A stretch of DNA of 6,323 nt from Bacillota bacterium (GTDB lineage: Bacteria > Bacillota > Sulfobacillia > Symbiobacteriales > Symbiobacteriaceae): positions 1 through 6,323 of the forward strand of contig JAQBPS010000618.1 in assembly GCA_028287415.1 (NCBI GenBank), in the 5' to 3' direction. The notes under the pieces are model-generated. The model was not told the origin of the DNA and searched no databases. It saw nothing but the letters and a program-made list of their open reading frames with translations. Position 1 is the stretch's first letter. Each line of letters opens with the position of its first letter. This document shows positions 1 to 6,323 of the stretch, piece after piece. Position numbers and translations under genes: made by a program.

Positions 1-117
1 GGAGTTGCCCAGATCGTACTGCGCCCGTTCCTCGATCAGTTTGATGATGGCTGCGTAGCCGTACGCATCAAGGGTTAGTGCGGCGATGTCACCTTTGATT
101 TCCGGGACGTTTCCCAC
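1..117 (-). CDS. N-terminal fragment of an unidentified protein, cut by the window edge
   Basis: An open frame of 39 codons runs off the left edge of the window. The predicted start of the protein reads VGNVPEIKGDIAALTLDAYG, followed by a segment rich in Ile, Lys, Leu, Glu and Arg that looks helical and soluble. No signal peptide or membrane segment is seen. The start is supported by a very strong Shine-Dalgarno match (AAGGGGTGA, 124-132). Two adjacent starts compete: GTG at 117 (chosen, 9 bases after GGGG) and TTG at 120 (6 bases after). The gene begins 47 bp after the glnS stop on the same strand, so it may be co-transcribed with glnS. I do not recognise the family from this fragment and assign no function. 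The existence of a real gene is fairly sure; its identity is open. Confidence 0.65.
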   Translation of the reverse strand, partial: MGNVPEIKGDIAALTLDAYGYAAIIKLIEERAQYDLGNS

Positions 118-164
118 CAAGTGTCACCCCTTAAAGTGAAGACGGTACTCCCGCCCGCAGTGCC

Positions 165-1841
165 CTATCGCGCACGGGCGCCGGCCCATGTGTCCTTGAG
201 CGTGATCGTGCGATTGAACACCGGTAGCTCCGGGCTCGAATCAGGGTCCACGCAGAAATAGCCGTGCCGCAGGAACTGGACCCTGGTGCCCGCCCGCGCT
301 TGGGAAACGCTGGGTTCAACCTTGCAGCCAGTCAGAACCGCCAGGGAATCCGGGTTAAGGTTGGCCACGATGTCGCCACCCTCGCCCGGATTCTCCGTGT
401 TGAACAAGCTGTCGTAGAGCCTCACGGTCGCGTCTACGGCGTGGCGCGCCGAGACCCAGTGGATCGTACCCTTCACCTTACGTCCGTCGGGTGCCTCACC
501 GCCTCGGGTCGCAGGGTCGTAAGTGCACCGCAGTTCAAGGACCTCGCCAGTCTGGGAATCCTTGATCACTTCCTGGCAGGTGATGAAGTACGCGCCCTTC
601 AGGCGGACCTCGCGGCCGGGTGAAAGCCGGAAGTACTTCGACGGGGGCTCCTCCATGAAGTCCTCTTGCTCGATGAAGAGCGTGCGTGAGAACGGCACCA
701 CGCGGCTCCCGGCAGCGGGATCTTCCGGGTTGTTCTCGACAGTAAACTCATCCGTCTGATCTTCCGGATAGTTGACCAGCACGACCTTGAGCGGCTTGAG
801 CACGGCCATCATCCGCGGGGCCGTCCGGTTCAGGTCCTCACGGACAAAGTGCTCGAGCTGGGCCAGGCTGACAACACTGTTGGTCTTGCCAACGCCAACG
901 TCAGTGCAGAAGTTACGGAGAGCCTCCGGCGTGTAGCCCCGCCGGCGCATGCCCGACAGGGTCGGCATCCGGGGATCGTCCCAGCCGCCCACGTGTCCCT
1001 CCTCAACCAGCCGGCGCAGCGCGCGCTTACTGGTAATTGTGTGGGTCAGGTTCAGCCGCGCAAACTCAATCTGCTTCGGGGCGTCAGGAATCTGCAGTTG
1101 CTCCAGCAGCCAGTTATAGAGCGGCCGATGGTCCTCAAACTCCAGCGTGCAAAGTGAGTGGGTGATCCCCTCAATGGCATCCGACAGAGGATGGGCGTAG
1201 TCATACGTCGGGTAGATGCACCAGGCCGCTCCCGTCCGGTGGTGAGTGGCATGGATGATGCGGTAGAGGACAGGGTCACGCATGATCATGTTGCCTGCGG
1301 CCATGTCGATTTTGGCCCTGAGCACGCGGGCGCCATTCGGGAACTCTCCCGCCTTCATGCGGCGAAACAGGTCCAGATTCTCCGCGACCGATCGGTCCCG
1401 ATACGGACTCGGCCGCCCGGGCTCCGTCACGGTGCCGCGGTACTCCCGCATCTCTTCCAGGCCCAGGTCGCACACATAGGCTTTGCCTTTGCCGATCAGC
1501 TGGAGCGCCCAATCGTACAACTGGTCGAAGTAACCGGACGCGGTGAAGCACCGGTCGTCCCAGTCAAAGCCCAACCAGTGAATGTCTGCCTTGATCGCCT
1601 CGACATACTCGACTTCCTCGGTGGTGGGGTTGGTATCATCAAAGCGCAGGTTGCACAGGCCGCCGTTGGCCGCGGCGATCCCGAAGTTGAGGCAGATCGA
1701 TTTTGCGTGACCGATGTGCAGATAGCCGTTAGGCTCCGGCGGGAACCTGGTATGTACCCGACCCCCGTAGCGACCAGCTGCCCTGTCCTCGTTAATGATG
1801 TCCTGAATGAAGTTACTCGCGTTGTACTCCTGTGTCGCCAT
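165..1841 (-). CDS. glnS: Glutaminyl-tRNA synthetase (GlnRS, class I)
   Basis: This cytoplasmic enzyme uses ATP to charge tRNA-Gln with glutamine (EC 6.1.1.18). The predicted protein has 558 residues, close to the 554 of the E. coli enzyme. The class I Rossmann domain carries [12 protein letters not shown], with the HIGH signature at residues 42-45, followed by LRFDDTNP at 65-72. Asp68 and Tyr213 (in [10 protein letters not shown]) line up with E. coli Asp66 and Tyr211 of the glutamine and tRNA-end pocket. [14 protein letters not shown] (226-239) and GWDDPRMPT are family signatures. The KMSKS-equivalent loop reads ITSKR (269-273), with Thr where E. coli has Met. The C-terminal half is the beta-barrel anticodon-binding region and appears complete. 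The ATG at 1841 was chosen because AGGAGGG lies 7 bases upstream; the frame stays open for 42 more codons, but these come mostly from the upstream palindrome. The stop is TAG. GlnRS rather than GluRS is supported by the [15 protein letters not shown] and barrel features. Confidence 0.97.
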   Translation of the reverse strand: MATQEYNASNFIQDIINEDRAAGRYGGRVHTRFPPEPNGYLHIGHAKSICLNFGIAAANGGLCNLRFDDTNPTTEEVEYVEAIKADIHWLGFDWDDRCFTASGYFDQLYDWALQLIGKGKAYVCDLGLEEMREYRGTVTEPGRPSPYRDRSVAENLDLFRRMKAGEFPNGARVLRAKIDMAAGNMIMRDPVLYRIIHATHHRTGAAWCIYPTYDYAHPLSDAIEGITHSLCTLEFEDHRPLYNWLLEQLQIPDAPKQIEFARLNLTHTITSKRALRRLVEEGHVGGWDDPRMPTLSGMRRRGYTPEALRNFCTDVGVGKTNSVVSLAQLEHFVREDLNRTAPRMMAVLKPLKVVLVNYPEDQTDEFTVENNPEDPAAGSRVVPFSRTLFIEQEDFMEEPPSKYFRLSPGREVRLKGAYFITCQEVIKDSQTGEVLELRCTYDPATRGGEAPDGRKVKGTIHWVSARHAVDATVRLYDSLFNTENPGEGGDIVANLNPDSLAVLTGCKVEPSVSQARAGTRVQFLRHGYFCVDPDSSPELPVFNRTITLKDTWAGARAR

Positions 1842-1848
1842 ACGCAAT

Positions 1849-1855
1849 CCCTCCT
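1849..1855 (-). promoter_or_regulatory. Ribosome binding site of glnS
   Basis: AGGAGGG on the minus strand lies 7 bases before the ATG at 1841. It fixes the glnS start and argues against the longer open frame beginning at 1967, which has no comparable site and would add 42 residues that no GlnRS needs. Confidence 0.85.
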
Positions 1856-1873
1856 GTCCTTTTCCGATCCTTT

Positions 1874-2072
1874 TATGGCCGCGGAGTTCGCGGATTTCGC
1901 AGATGTCCCGAGCCGAGGTGGATTTTCCTTCGGTGATCATCTTGAGGGTGGGACTGGGGAAGTTCAAATATACATATATATGAACGCCTCAGTCCCACCC
2001 CTCAAGGTCGCCACCTGAGAAAATCCGCCTGGTCTCCGGACATCCGTGTTATCTGCGAACTCCGCGGCCATA
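1874..2072. repeat. 199-bp near-palindromic element (MITE-like) upstream of glnS
   Basis: The left arm (1874-1966) and right arm (1981-2072) are inverted copies of each other. The outer 18 bp are a perfect match (1874-1891 against 2055-2072, starting TATGGCCGCGG). Further inside, the blocks GATGTCC, GGATTTTC and CTTGAGGGTGGGACTG recur in both arms with a few substitutions and one-base gaps. The centre (1967-1980) is an AT-only stretch apart from one C, flanked by GTTCA and TGAAC. Both ends carry a TA dinucleotide, as expected for insertion at TA by Tc1/mariner/IS630-type elements. No transposase is encoded. Transcribed on either strand, it would fold into one very long hairpin. The inverted repeat is directly visible. 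Mobility is inference; a degraded palindromic intergenic repeat is the main alternative. Confidence 0.75.
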
Positions 2073-2073
2073 T

Positions 2074-2106
2074 AGAAAGAGGCTCCCTCCCGTGCAGAAG
2101 GGAGCC
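2074..2106 (-). terminator. Probable intrinsic terminator after gdh
   Basis: On the minus strand an 8-bp perfect stem, GGCTCCCT paired with AGGGAGCC, encloses a 10-base loop. It is followed by TCTTTCTAT, a T-rich but interrupted tail. It lies about 120 bp after the gdh stop and directly before the palindromic element. The plus-strand side has no T-run, so it probably works in one direction only, ending the yajC-gdh transcript. Confidence 0.6.
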
Positions 2107-2117
2107 ATTGTATCGAA

Positions 2118-2151
2118 GTGGAAAGAGGGCTGAGCGCAGCCCCCTTTCCAC
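2118..2151 (-). other. Strong RNA hairpin in the gdh 3' region
   Basis: A 15-bp stem with a 4-base loop (CGCT on the minus strand) runs GTGGAAAGGGGGCTG against CAGCCCTCTTTCCAC. Read as minus-strand RNA, all 15 pairs form, one of them a G-U pair. Read from the plus strand, that position is an A-C mismatch. This fits a structure kept in the minus-strand transcript. The sequence after it (TTCGATAC) is not a clear terminator tail, so it may instead protect or process the mRNA end. Confidence 0.55.
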
Positions 2152-2179
2152 CCTTTCCCCGCCTCGAGCTAACCTCGTC

Positions 2180-2210
2180 GGGGTCATGGCGTCATGGCCG
2201 CCATGACCCC
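2180..2210 (-). other. Hairpin just after the gdh stop codon
   Basis: A perfect 11-bp stem (GGGGTCATGGC with GCCATGACCCC) and a 9-base loop begins 16 bp after the gdh stop. On the plus strand the octamer GTCATGGC occurs twice in tandem (2183-2198) and once inverted (2200-2207), so two alternative stems are possible. No T-run follows on the minus strand, so it is not a classical terminator by itself. Confidence 0.5.
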
Positions 2211-2226
2211 TCTGCTCCCCAAGTAT

Positions 2227-3540
2227 CTAGATCCAGCCCCGGGCGCCCATGGCATCCGAGAGCCGCTTGATCGCCACCATGTACGCCGCACGGCGCATTG
2301 AGACGTGCCGCTGGTCCATCACCTTGTACACGGCGTTGAAGGCATTGACCATCATCTGCTCCAGCTTCTGGTTGACCTCTTCCTCCGGCCAGTAGTAGTT
2401 CTGGATGTTCTGCACCCACTCGAAGTAGGAGACAGTCACACCACCGGCGTTGCAGAGGATGTCCGGAATCTGAAGCACGCCCCGCTCCGTCAGGACCCGG
2501 GCGGCCTCCGGCGTCGTCGGGCCGTTCGCAGCTTCCGCCACGATCTTGGCCTTGACCGCGTCGACGTTGGCCATGTTAATCTGATTCTCCAGCGCCGCCG
2601 GCACGAGAATGTCGACGTCGAGGCCAAAGAGAGTTGTAGTATCTATGGTTTCGGTGTGGGACATTCCCGTGACAGTGCCGTTCTGCGTATAGAACTCAAC
2701 CGCCTCGGGAACGTGGATGCCATTAGGGTTATAAGCACCGCCCCGGGCGTCCACAATGGCGACCACCTTCACGCCCAGCTCGTCGAGCAGCATGGCGGTG
2801 TGGGAGCCGACGTTGCCAAAGCCCTGAATCGCAGCGGTGGCGCCCCGCAGGGGCAGGCCCATCCGCCTGGCGGCCTCGCGGATACAGATGACGGCGCCGC
2901 GTCCCGTGGCTGCACCACGTCCCGCCGAACCGCCGAGGATCATCGGCTTGCCTGTGATCAGGCCGGGTGTGTTGTACCCCTTCATCTTGGAGTACTCGTC
3001 CATCATCCAGCCCATGACCTGCGGGTTGGTGTTGACGTCCGGCGCCGGGATGTCCCGGTCCGGGCCGACAAAACCGGCCAGCGCGCGGATATAGCCACGG
3101 GAGAGGTTCTCCAGGTCACGCCTGGTCAGGTCCGCCGGGTTGCAAATGACGCCACCCTTGCCGCCGCCGAACGGGAGACCGAGCACCGCGCACTTGAAGG
3201 TCATCCACATGGAGAGCGCCTTGACCTCATCCAGCGAAACGTCCGGGTGGAAGCGCACGCCGCCCTTACAGGGGCCGATCACGTCGGAGTGCTGCGCGCG
3301 GTAGCCGATAAAGCTCCTGACCTCGCCGCTCTCCAGCCGCACCGGAATCGAGACGGTCAGGATCCGCTCCGGCTCCTTCAGGTACTCGTAAACCGCCATC
3401 GGGAGCCCGAGTTCGCGGGTAGCGTTGTAAATCAGCATCTGGGCAATTTCAAACGGGTTTAGGGTTTCTTTAGGGGCGTCTACGCTTTGGCCACTGGCAT
3501 CCTGTGCTTGTTTCATTGCGTCCTGGGCTGTCGTGCTCAT
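2227..3540 (-). CDS. Glutamate dehydrogenase, hexameric type, probably NAD-dependent
   Basis: The enzyme interconverts glutamate and 2-oxoglutarate plus ammonia in the cytoplasm, linking nitrogen and carbon metabolism. The 437-residue protein matches the bacterial small (about 420-450 residue) GDH class. Lys92 (in PCKGGVRFHP), Lys116 and catalytic Lys128 (in LPFGGGKGG), plus Asp168 (in PAPDV), line up with Lys89, Lys113, Lys125 and Asp165 of Clostridium symbiosum GDH. KPMILGGSAGR and ATGRG open the dinucleotide domain. The Rossmann loop GFGNVG is at 240-245, and Asp264 at the end of the second strand (VVAIVD) favours NAD over NADP. The first 26 residues are a polar, Gln/Ala/Asp-rich extension before the conserved NPFEIAQ. 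The ATG at 3540 follows AAAAGGTGAT with suitable spacing. The stop is TAG. Genes named gdhA, gudB and rocG share this fold, so I leave the symbol blank. A sister amino acid dehydrogenase is unlikely given the Lys pattern. Confidence 0.93.
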   Translation of the reverse strand: MSTTAQDAMKQAQDASGQSVDAPKETLNPFEIAQMLIYNATRELGLPMAVYEYLKEPERILTVSIPVRLESGEVRSFIGYRAQHSDVIGPCKGGVRFHPDVSLDEVKALSMWMTFKCAVLGLPFGGGKGGVICNPADLTRRDLENLSRGYIRALAGFVGPDRDIPAPDVNTNPQVMGWMMDEYSKMKGYNTPGLITGKPMILGGSAGRGAATGRGAVICIREAARRMGLPLRGATAAIQGFGNVGSHTAMLLDELGVKVVAIVDARGGAYNPNGIHVPEAVEFYTQNGTVTGMSHTETIDTTTLFGLDVDILVPAALENQINMANVDAVKAKIVAEAANGPTTPEAARVLTERGVLQIPDILCNAGGVTVSYFEWVQNIQNYYWPEEEVNQKLEQMMVNAFNAVYKVMDQRHVSMRRAAYMVAIKRLSDAMGARGWI

Positions 3541-3555
3541 CTACATCACCTTTTA

Positions 3556-3569
3556 GGGGCGCGCGCCCC
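3556..3569. repeat. Perfect GC palindrome in the yajC-gdh gap
   Basis: GGGGCGCGCGCCCC is a 14-bp perfect palindrome in the 60-bp gap between yajC and gdh. It ends one base before the gdh ribosome-binding region (minus-strand AAAAGGTGAT, 3545-3554). In RNA it could form a short GC stem next to the binding site. No T-run follows, so I do not call it a terminator. Confidence 0.5.
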
Positions 3570-3600
3570 CGATTTAGATAAGAATCGCAATCAGCCGGAA

Positions 3601-3861
3601 CTATTTTGCGTCCCGGGCGCCAATGGCGGACCGGTTAAAGGTCAATTCCACATTCGAAGCGACCCTCAGTCGAACCGTGGTATCATCCATCGCCGTGATG
3701 GTGCCATGCAGGCCGCCGATGGTGACCACGTCGCTGCCCACCGCGAGAGAACGGAGCAACTCCTGGCGCTTCTTGGCCTGCTGCTGCTGCGGCCGGATCA
3801 TCATGAAATACATCAGGGCCAGAAGTGCGATGGGCAGAATCAAATTCTGAAGGTTAGGCAA
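3601..3861 (-). CDS. yajC: YajC, preprotein translocase accessory subunit
   Basis: YajC is a small inner-membrane protein that associates with SecDF-YidC at the SecYEG protein-export channel. The 86-residue product has a single N-terminal membrane segment (about residues 6-21, NLILPIALLALMYFMM). The family hallmark IRPQQQQAKKRQELL follows immediately. The cytoplasmic domain contains LAVGSDVVTIGGLHGTI and ends in a short hydrophilic tail. The length is typical. The start is TTG at 3861, since no other start codon lies nearby in frame; AGGAGGG sits 10 bases upstream, slightly far. An extended -10 promoter lies in front of it. secD and secF, which often follow yajC, are absent here, and gdh comes next instead. 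The stop is TAG. Confidence 0.93.
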   Translation of the reverse strand: MPNLQNLILPIALLALMYFMMIRPQQQQAKKRQELLRSLAVGSDVVTIGGLHGTITAMDDTTVRLRVASNVELTFNRSAIGARDAK

Positions 3862-3871
3862 TGTGAAACGT

Positions 3872-3878
3872 CCCTCCT
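3872..3878 (-). promoter_or_regulatory. Ribosome binding site of yajC (TTG start)
   Basis: AGGAGGG on the minus strand lies 10 bases before TTG at 3861. The long spacing and weak start codon suggest modest initiation, but no better start exists in this frame. Confidence 0.75.
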
Positions 3879-3911
3879 GATCAGATTTGGCACGGGAGAT
3901 CGACCAAACAC

Positions 3912-3941
3912 ACTATACCACGACTTCACCGGGGATGCGAA
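3912..3941 (-). promoter_or_regulatory. Probable sigma-70/SigA promoter of yajC
   Basis: On the minus strand, TTCGCA (4 of 6 matches to TTGACA) is followed after 18 bases by TATAGT (5 of 6 matches to TATAAT). The TGG just before the -10 makes an extended -10 box. Transcription would begin near 3905, giving a leader of about 45 bases that includes the yajC ribosome binding site. This implies yajC (and perhaps gdh) can be expressed separately from queA-tgt. Confidence 0.55.
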
Positions 3942-3986
3942 TTTATGATTGTGCGATCACAAACTACGATCACACGGGAAGAAAGC

Positions 3987-4010
3987 GGACGCAGATGGAC
4001 GCAAACGGAC
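3987..4010. repeat. Short 10-bp tandem repeat between the GNAT gene and yajC
   Basis: GGACGCAGAT, GGACGCAAAC and GGAC follow each other directly, giving two and a half units of a 10-bp period. The wording resembles the GCGGATTTC/GCAGATGTC units in the arms of the 1874-2072 element. Nearby, CGATCACA occurs twice (3954-3961 and 3967-3974). The rest of the 168-bp gap holds the yajC promoter and no gene that I can support. Confidence 0.5.
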
Positions 4011-4029
4011 CGGCCGGCGGGGCTTCGCC

Positions 4030-4515
4030 CTAGTTCTCGTCCTTGTAATAGAGCATGGTCTGAATCGGCTTGAACCCGATCTTGGCGTACAGCCCATGCG
4101 CCGGACTCTCAGTGGGCAGCACCAGCGACAGCCGCGTAATGCCCTTCACCCAGCCCCAGCCCCGCACCCGTTCGATCAGAGCGGTCGCAACGCCCTGCCG
4201 GCGATAGTCGGGCGCCACATACAGGTCGGAGATGAAGGTGTACATCTCCGGCTCAAAAATGGGGGGCGGCTCCTGGATCATGCCCACGGTGTACCCGACC
4301 ATCACCGGCTTGGGGCCGCTGAGATCCTCAGCCACCATGACGCATGCGGTGGGATGCTCCACCGCCTGGGCGATGCCCGAGCGGGCAAACTCCATAAACT
4401 GCTCAGTGAGGGCGTTGATCGACATCTGGGTCTGCTGCTCGTGGGCGTAGCCCTCGACCAGCGGCAGGAGCGCCTTCAGATCAGAAGGCTTGGCCAGCCG
4501 GTATTCGATCGCCAT
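4030..4515 (-). CDS. GNAT-family N-acetyltransferase, substrate unknown
   Basis: A 161-residue single-domain protein of the Gcn5-related acetyltransferase fold, expected to move an acetyl group from acetyl-CoA to an amine in the cytoplasm. The start YRLAKPSDLKALLPLVEGY is the usual first strand and helix. The acetyl-CoA pyrophosphate loop is DLYVAPDYRRQGVATALIE, with RRQGVA at 105-110. The last helix and strand read ESPAHGLYAKIGFKPIQTMLYY (136-157), including the common Tyr142 and GF pair. The start ATG (4515) follows GGGGGAG 8 bases away. The gene lies 44 bp after tgt on the same strand, so co-transcription is likely. A role linked to tRNA modification cannot be claimed from position alone. 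The stop is TAG. Confidence 0.88.
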   Translation of the reverse strand: MAIEYRLAKPSDLKALLPLVEGYAHEQQTQMSINALTEQFMEFARSGIAQAVEHPTACVMVAEDLSGPKPVMVGYTVGMIQEPPPIFEPEMYTFISDLYVAPDYRRQGVATALIERVRGWGWVKGITRLSLVLPTESPAHGLYAKIGFKPIQTMLYYKDEN

Positions 4516-4529
4516 CGCATATGCTCCCC

Positions 4530-4551
4530 CATTGATGTTGCATTGATGTTT
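4530..4551. repeat. 11-bp tandem duplication in the tgt-GNAT gap
   Basis: CATTGATGTTG (4530-4540) is followed directly by CATTGATGTTT (4541-4551), identical in 10 of 11 bases. It fills half of the 44-bp spacer just ahead of the GNAT ribosome binding site. A replication-slippage duplication is the simplest explanation. Confidence 0.7.
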
Positions 4552-4559
4552 GCTCGAAA

Positions 4560-5827
<1,268 letters not shown>

Positions 5828-5829
<2 letters not shown>

Positions 5830-6323
5830 ACAATAGTAACATCGCATCCCCGAAACTGAAGAACCGATAACGCTCGCGCACCGCCACTTCATAGGCTTCC
5901 AGGATCCGCTCCCGGTTGGCGAAGGCGGAGACCAGCATGACCAGAGTCGATTTGGGCAGGTGAAAATTGGTAATCAGCCCGTCGATCGCCTTGAAGCGGT
6001 AGCCGGGGTAGATGAAGATGTCGGTCCAGCCGTGCCCCGCGCAGACCTGGCCGTCCCTCCCTGTCACCGTCTCGAGCGTGCGCACGCTGGTCGTGCCCAC
6101 GCCGATGATCCGCCCGCCAGCGGCCCGGATCCGGTTGAGGGCGTCGGCCGTCTCCGGCGTCACCGTGTAGAACTCGCTGTGCATCTTGTGCTCGAGCACC
6201 TCATCCACCTGCACGGGGCGAAAAGTACCGAGCCCCACATGCAGCAGGATTTTATGGACCGCGACGCCCATCGCCTCGATCTTGGCGAGCAGCTCGGAGG
6301 TAAAGTGCAGGCCGGCCGTCGGC
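5828..6323 (-). CDS. queA: S-adenosylmethionine:tRNA ribosyltransferase-isomerase, C-terminal half (partial)
   Basis: QueA transfers and isomerises the ribosyl group of S-adenosylmethionine onto preQ1 already in tRNA, making epoxyqueuosine; it acts after TGT. Only the last 164 residues are present, about half of the usual 340 or so; the start lies beyond the right edge. Signatures seen in order are [43 protein letters not shown], the aromatic FIYPGYRFK, and [19 protein letters not shown] followed by a short C-terminus ending SFGDAMLLL. These are all normal QueA motifs with no breaks. The stop is TGA. tgt follows 86 bp downstream in the same direction, the common queA-tgt arrangement. Confidence 0.97.

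Noticed and set aside
1842..1967. Longer glnS reading frame with 42 extra N-terminal residues
   Set aside because: The extra codons are mostly the arm of the palindromic repeat, the conserved GlnRS start fits the ATG at 1841, and the AGGAGGG site lies directly in front of that ATG.
1158..2018. Plus-strand open frame of 286 codons opposite glnS
   Set aside because: It is antisense to glnS and runs into the palindrome; no domain or ribosome binding site is seen.
1941..2160. T-box riboswitch upstream of glnS (GGGTGG-containing stretches)
   Set aside because: The GGTGG strings lack the following ACC and paired antiterminator layout, and one such string occurs in both arms of the inverted repeat, so it is explained by the palindrome.
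2305..3462. Plus-strand open frame of 385 codons opposite gdh
   Set aside because: It is antisense to a well-conserved gdh, has no recognisable motif, and long antisense frames are expected in GC-rich codons.
4011..4030. Terminator directly after the GNAT gene
   Set aside because: The minus strand has a short GGGC/GCCC stem at the stop codon, but a GC-rich stretch rather than a T-run follows, so I cannot support a terminator there.

Overview
The window reads as a piece of bacterial chromosome with ordinary housekeeping genes, all on the minus strand. GC content is fairly high (about 60% by eye). Shine-Dalgarno sites are strong (AGGAGGG-type), GTG and TTG starts occur, and the queA-tgt-yajC order is typical of Firmicutes and related bacteria. 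My best guess is a GC-rich, Symbiobacterium- or clostridia-like Gram-positive lineage. This rests on gene order and signal style only, and no taxonomic marker settles it. I see no phage, CRISPR array, IS transposase, rRNA or tRNA.

In the direction of transcription (right to left) the layout is as follows. The 3' half of queA (5828-6323, cut by the window edge) is followed by tgt (4560-5741). Together these make the queuosine precursor and insert it into tRNA. A GNAT acetyltransferase (4030-4515) follows 44 bp after tgt and probably shares its transcript. A 168-bp gap then holds a short tandem repeat and a good extended -10 promoter. That promoter drives yajC (3601-3861, TTG start), the small membrane partner of the Sec translocase. 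The usual secD/secF do not follow. Instead, 60 bp later, comes a glutamate dehydrogenase (2227-3540).

The 385-bp gap between gdh and glnS (1842-2226) is the most structured DNA here. Three hairpins follow gdh; the last has a T-rich tail on the minus strand and is the likely terminator. Next comes a 199-bp near-palindrome (1874-2072). Its outer 18 bp per arm are perfect, its centre is AT-rich, and a TA dinucleotide lies at each end, which resembles a MITE-like or other palindromic repeat element. It ends 18 bp before the glnS ribosome binding site. glnS (165-1841) encodes a full-length glutaminyl-tRNA synthetase. The first 39 codons of an unidentified gene (1-117) run off the left edge.

Functionally the window combines tRNA modification (queA, tgt), tRNA charging (glnS), protein export (yajC) and nitrogen metabolism (gdh). 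I find no convincing new multigene system. The items most worth a second look are the palindromic element upstream of glnS, the alternating inverted repeats between queA and tgt, and the structured RNA region after gdh.
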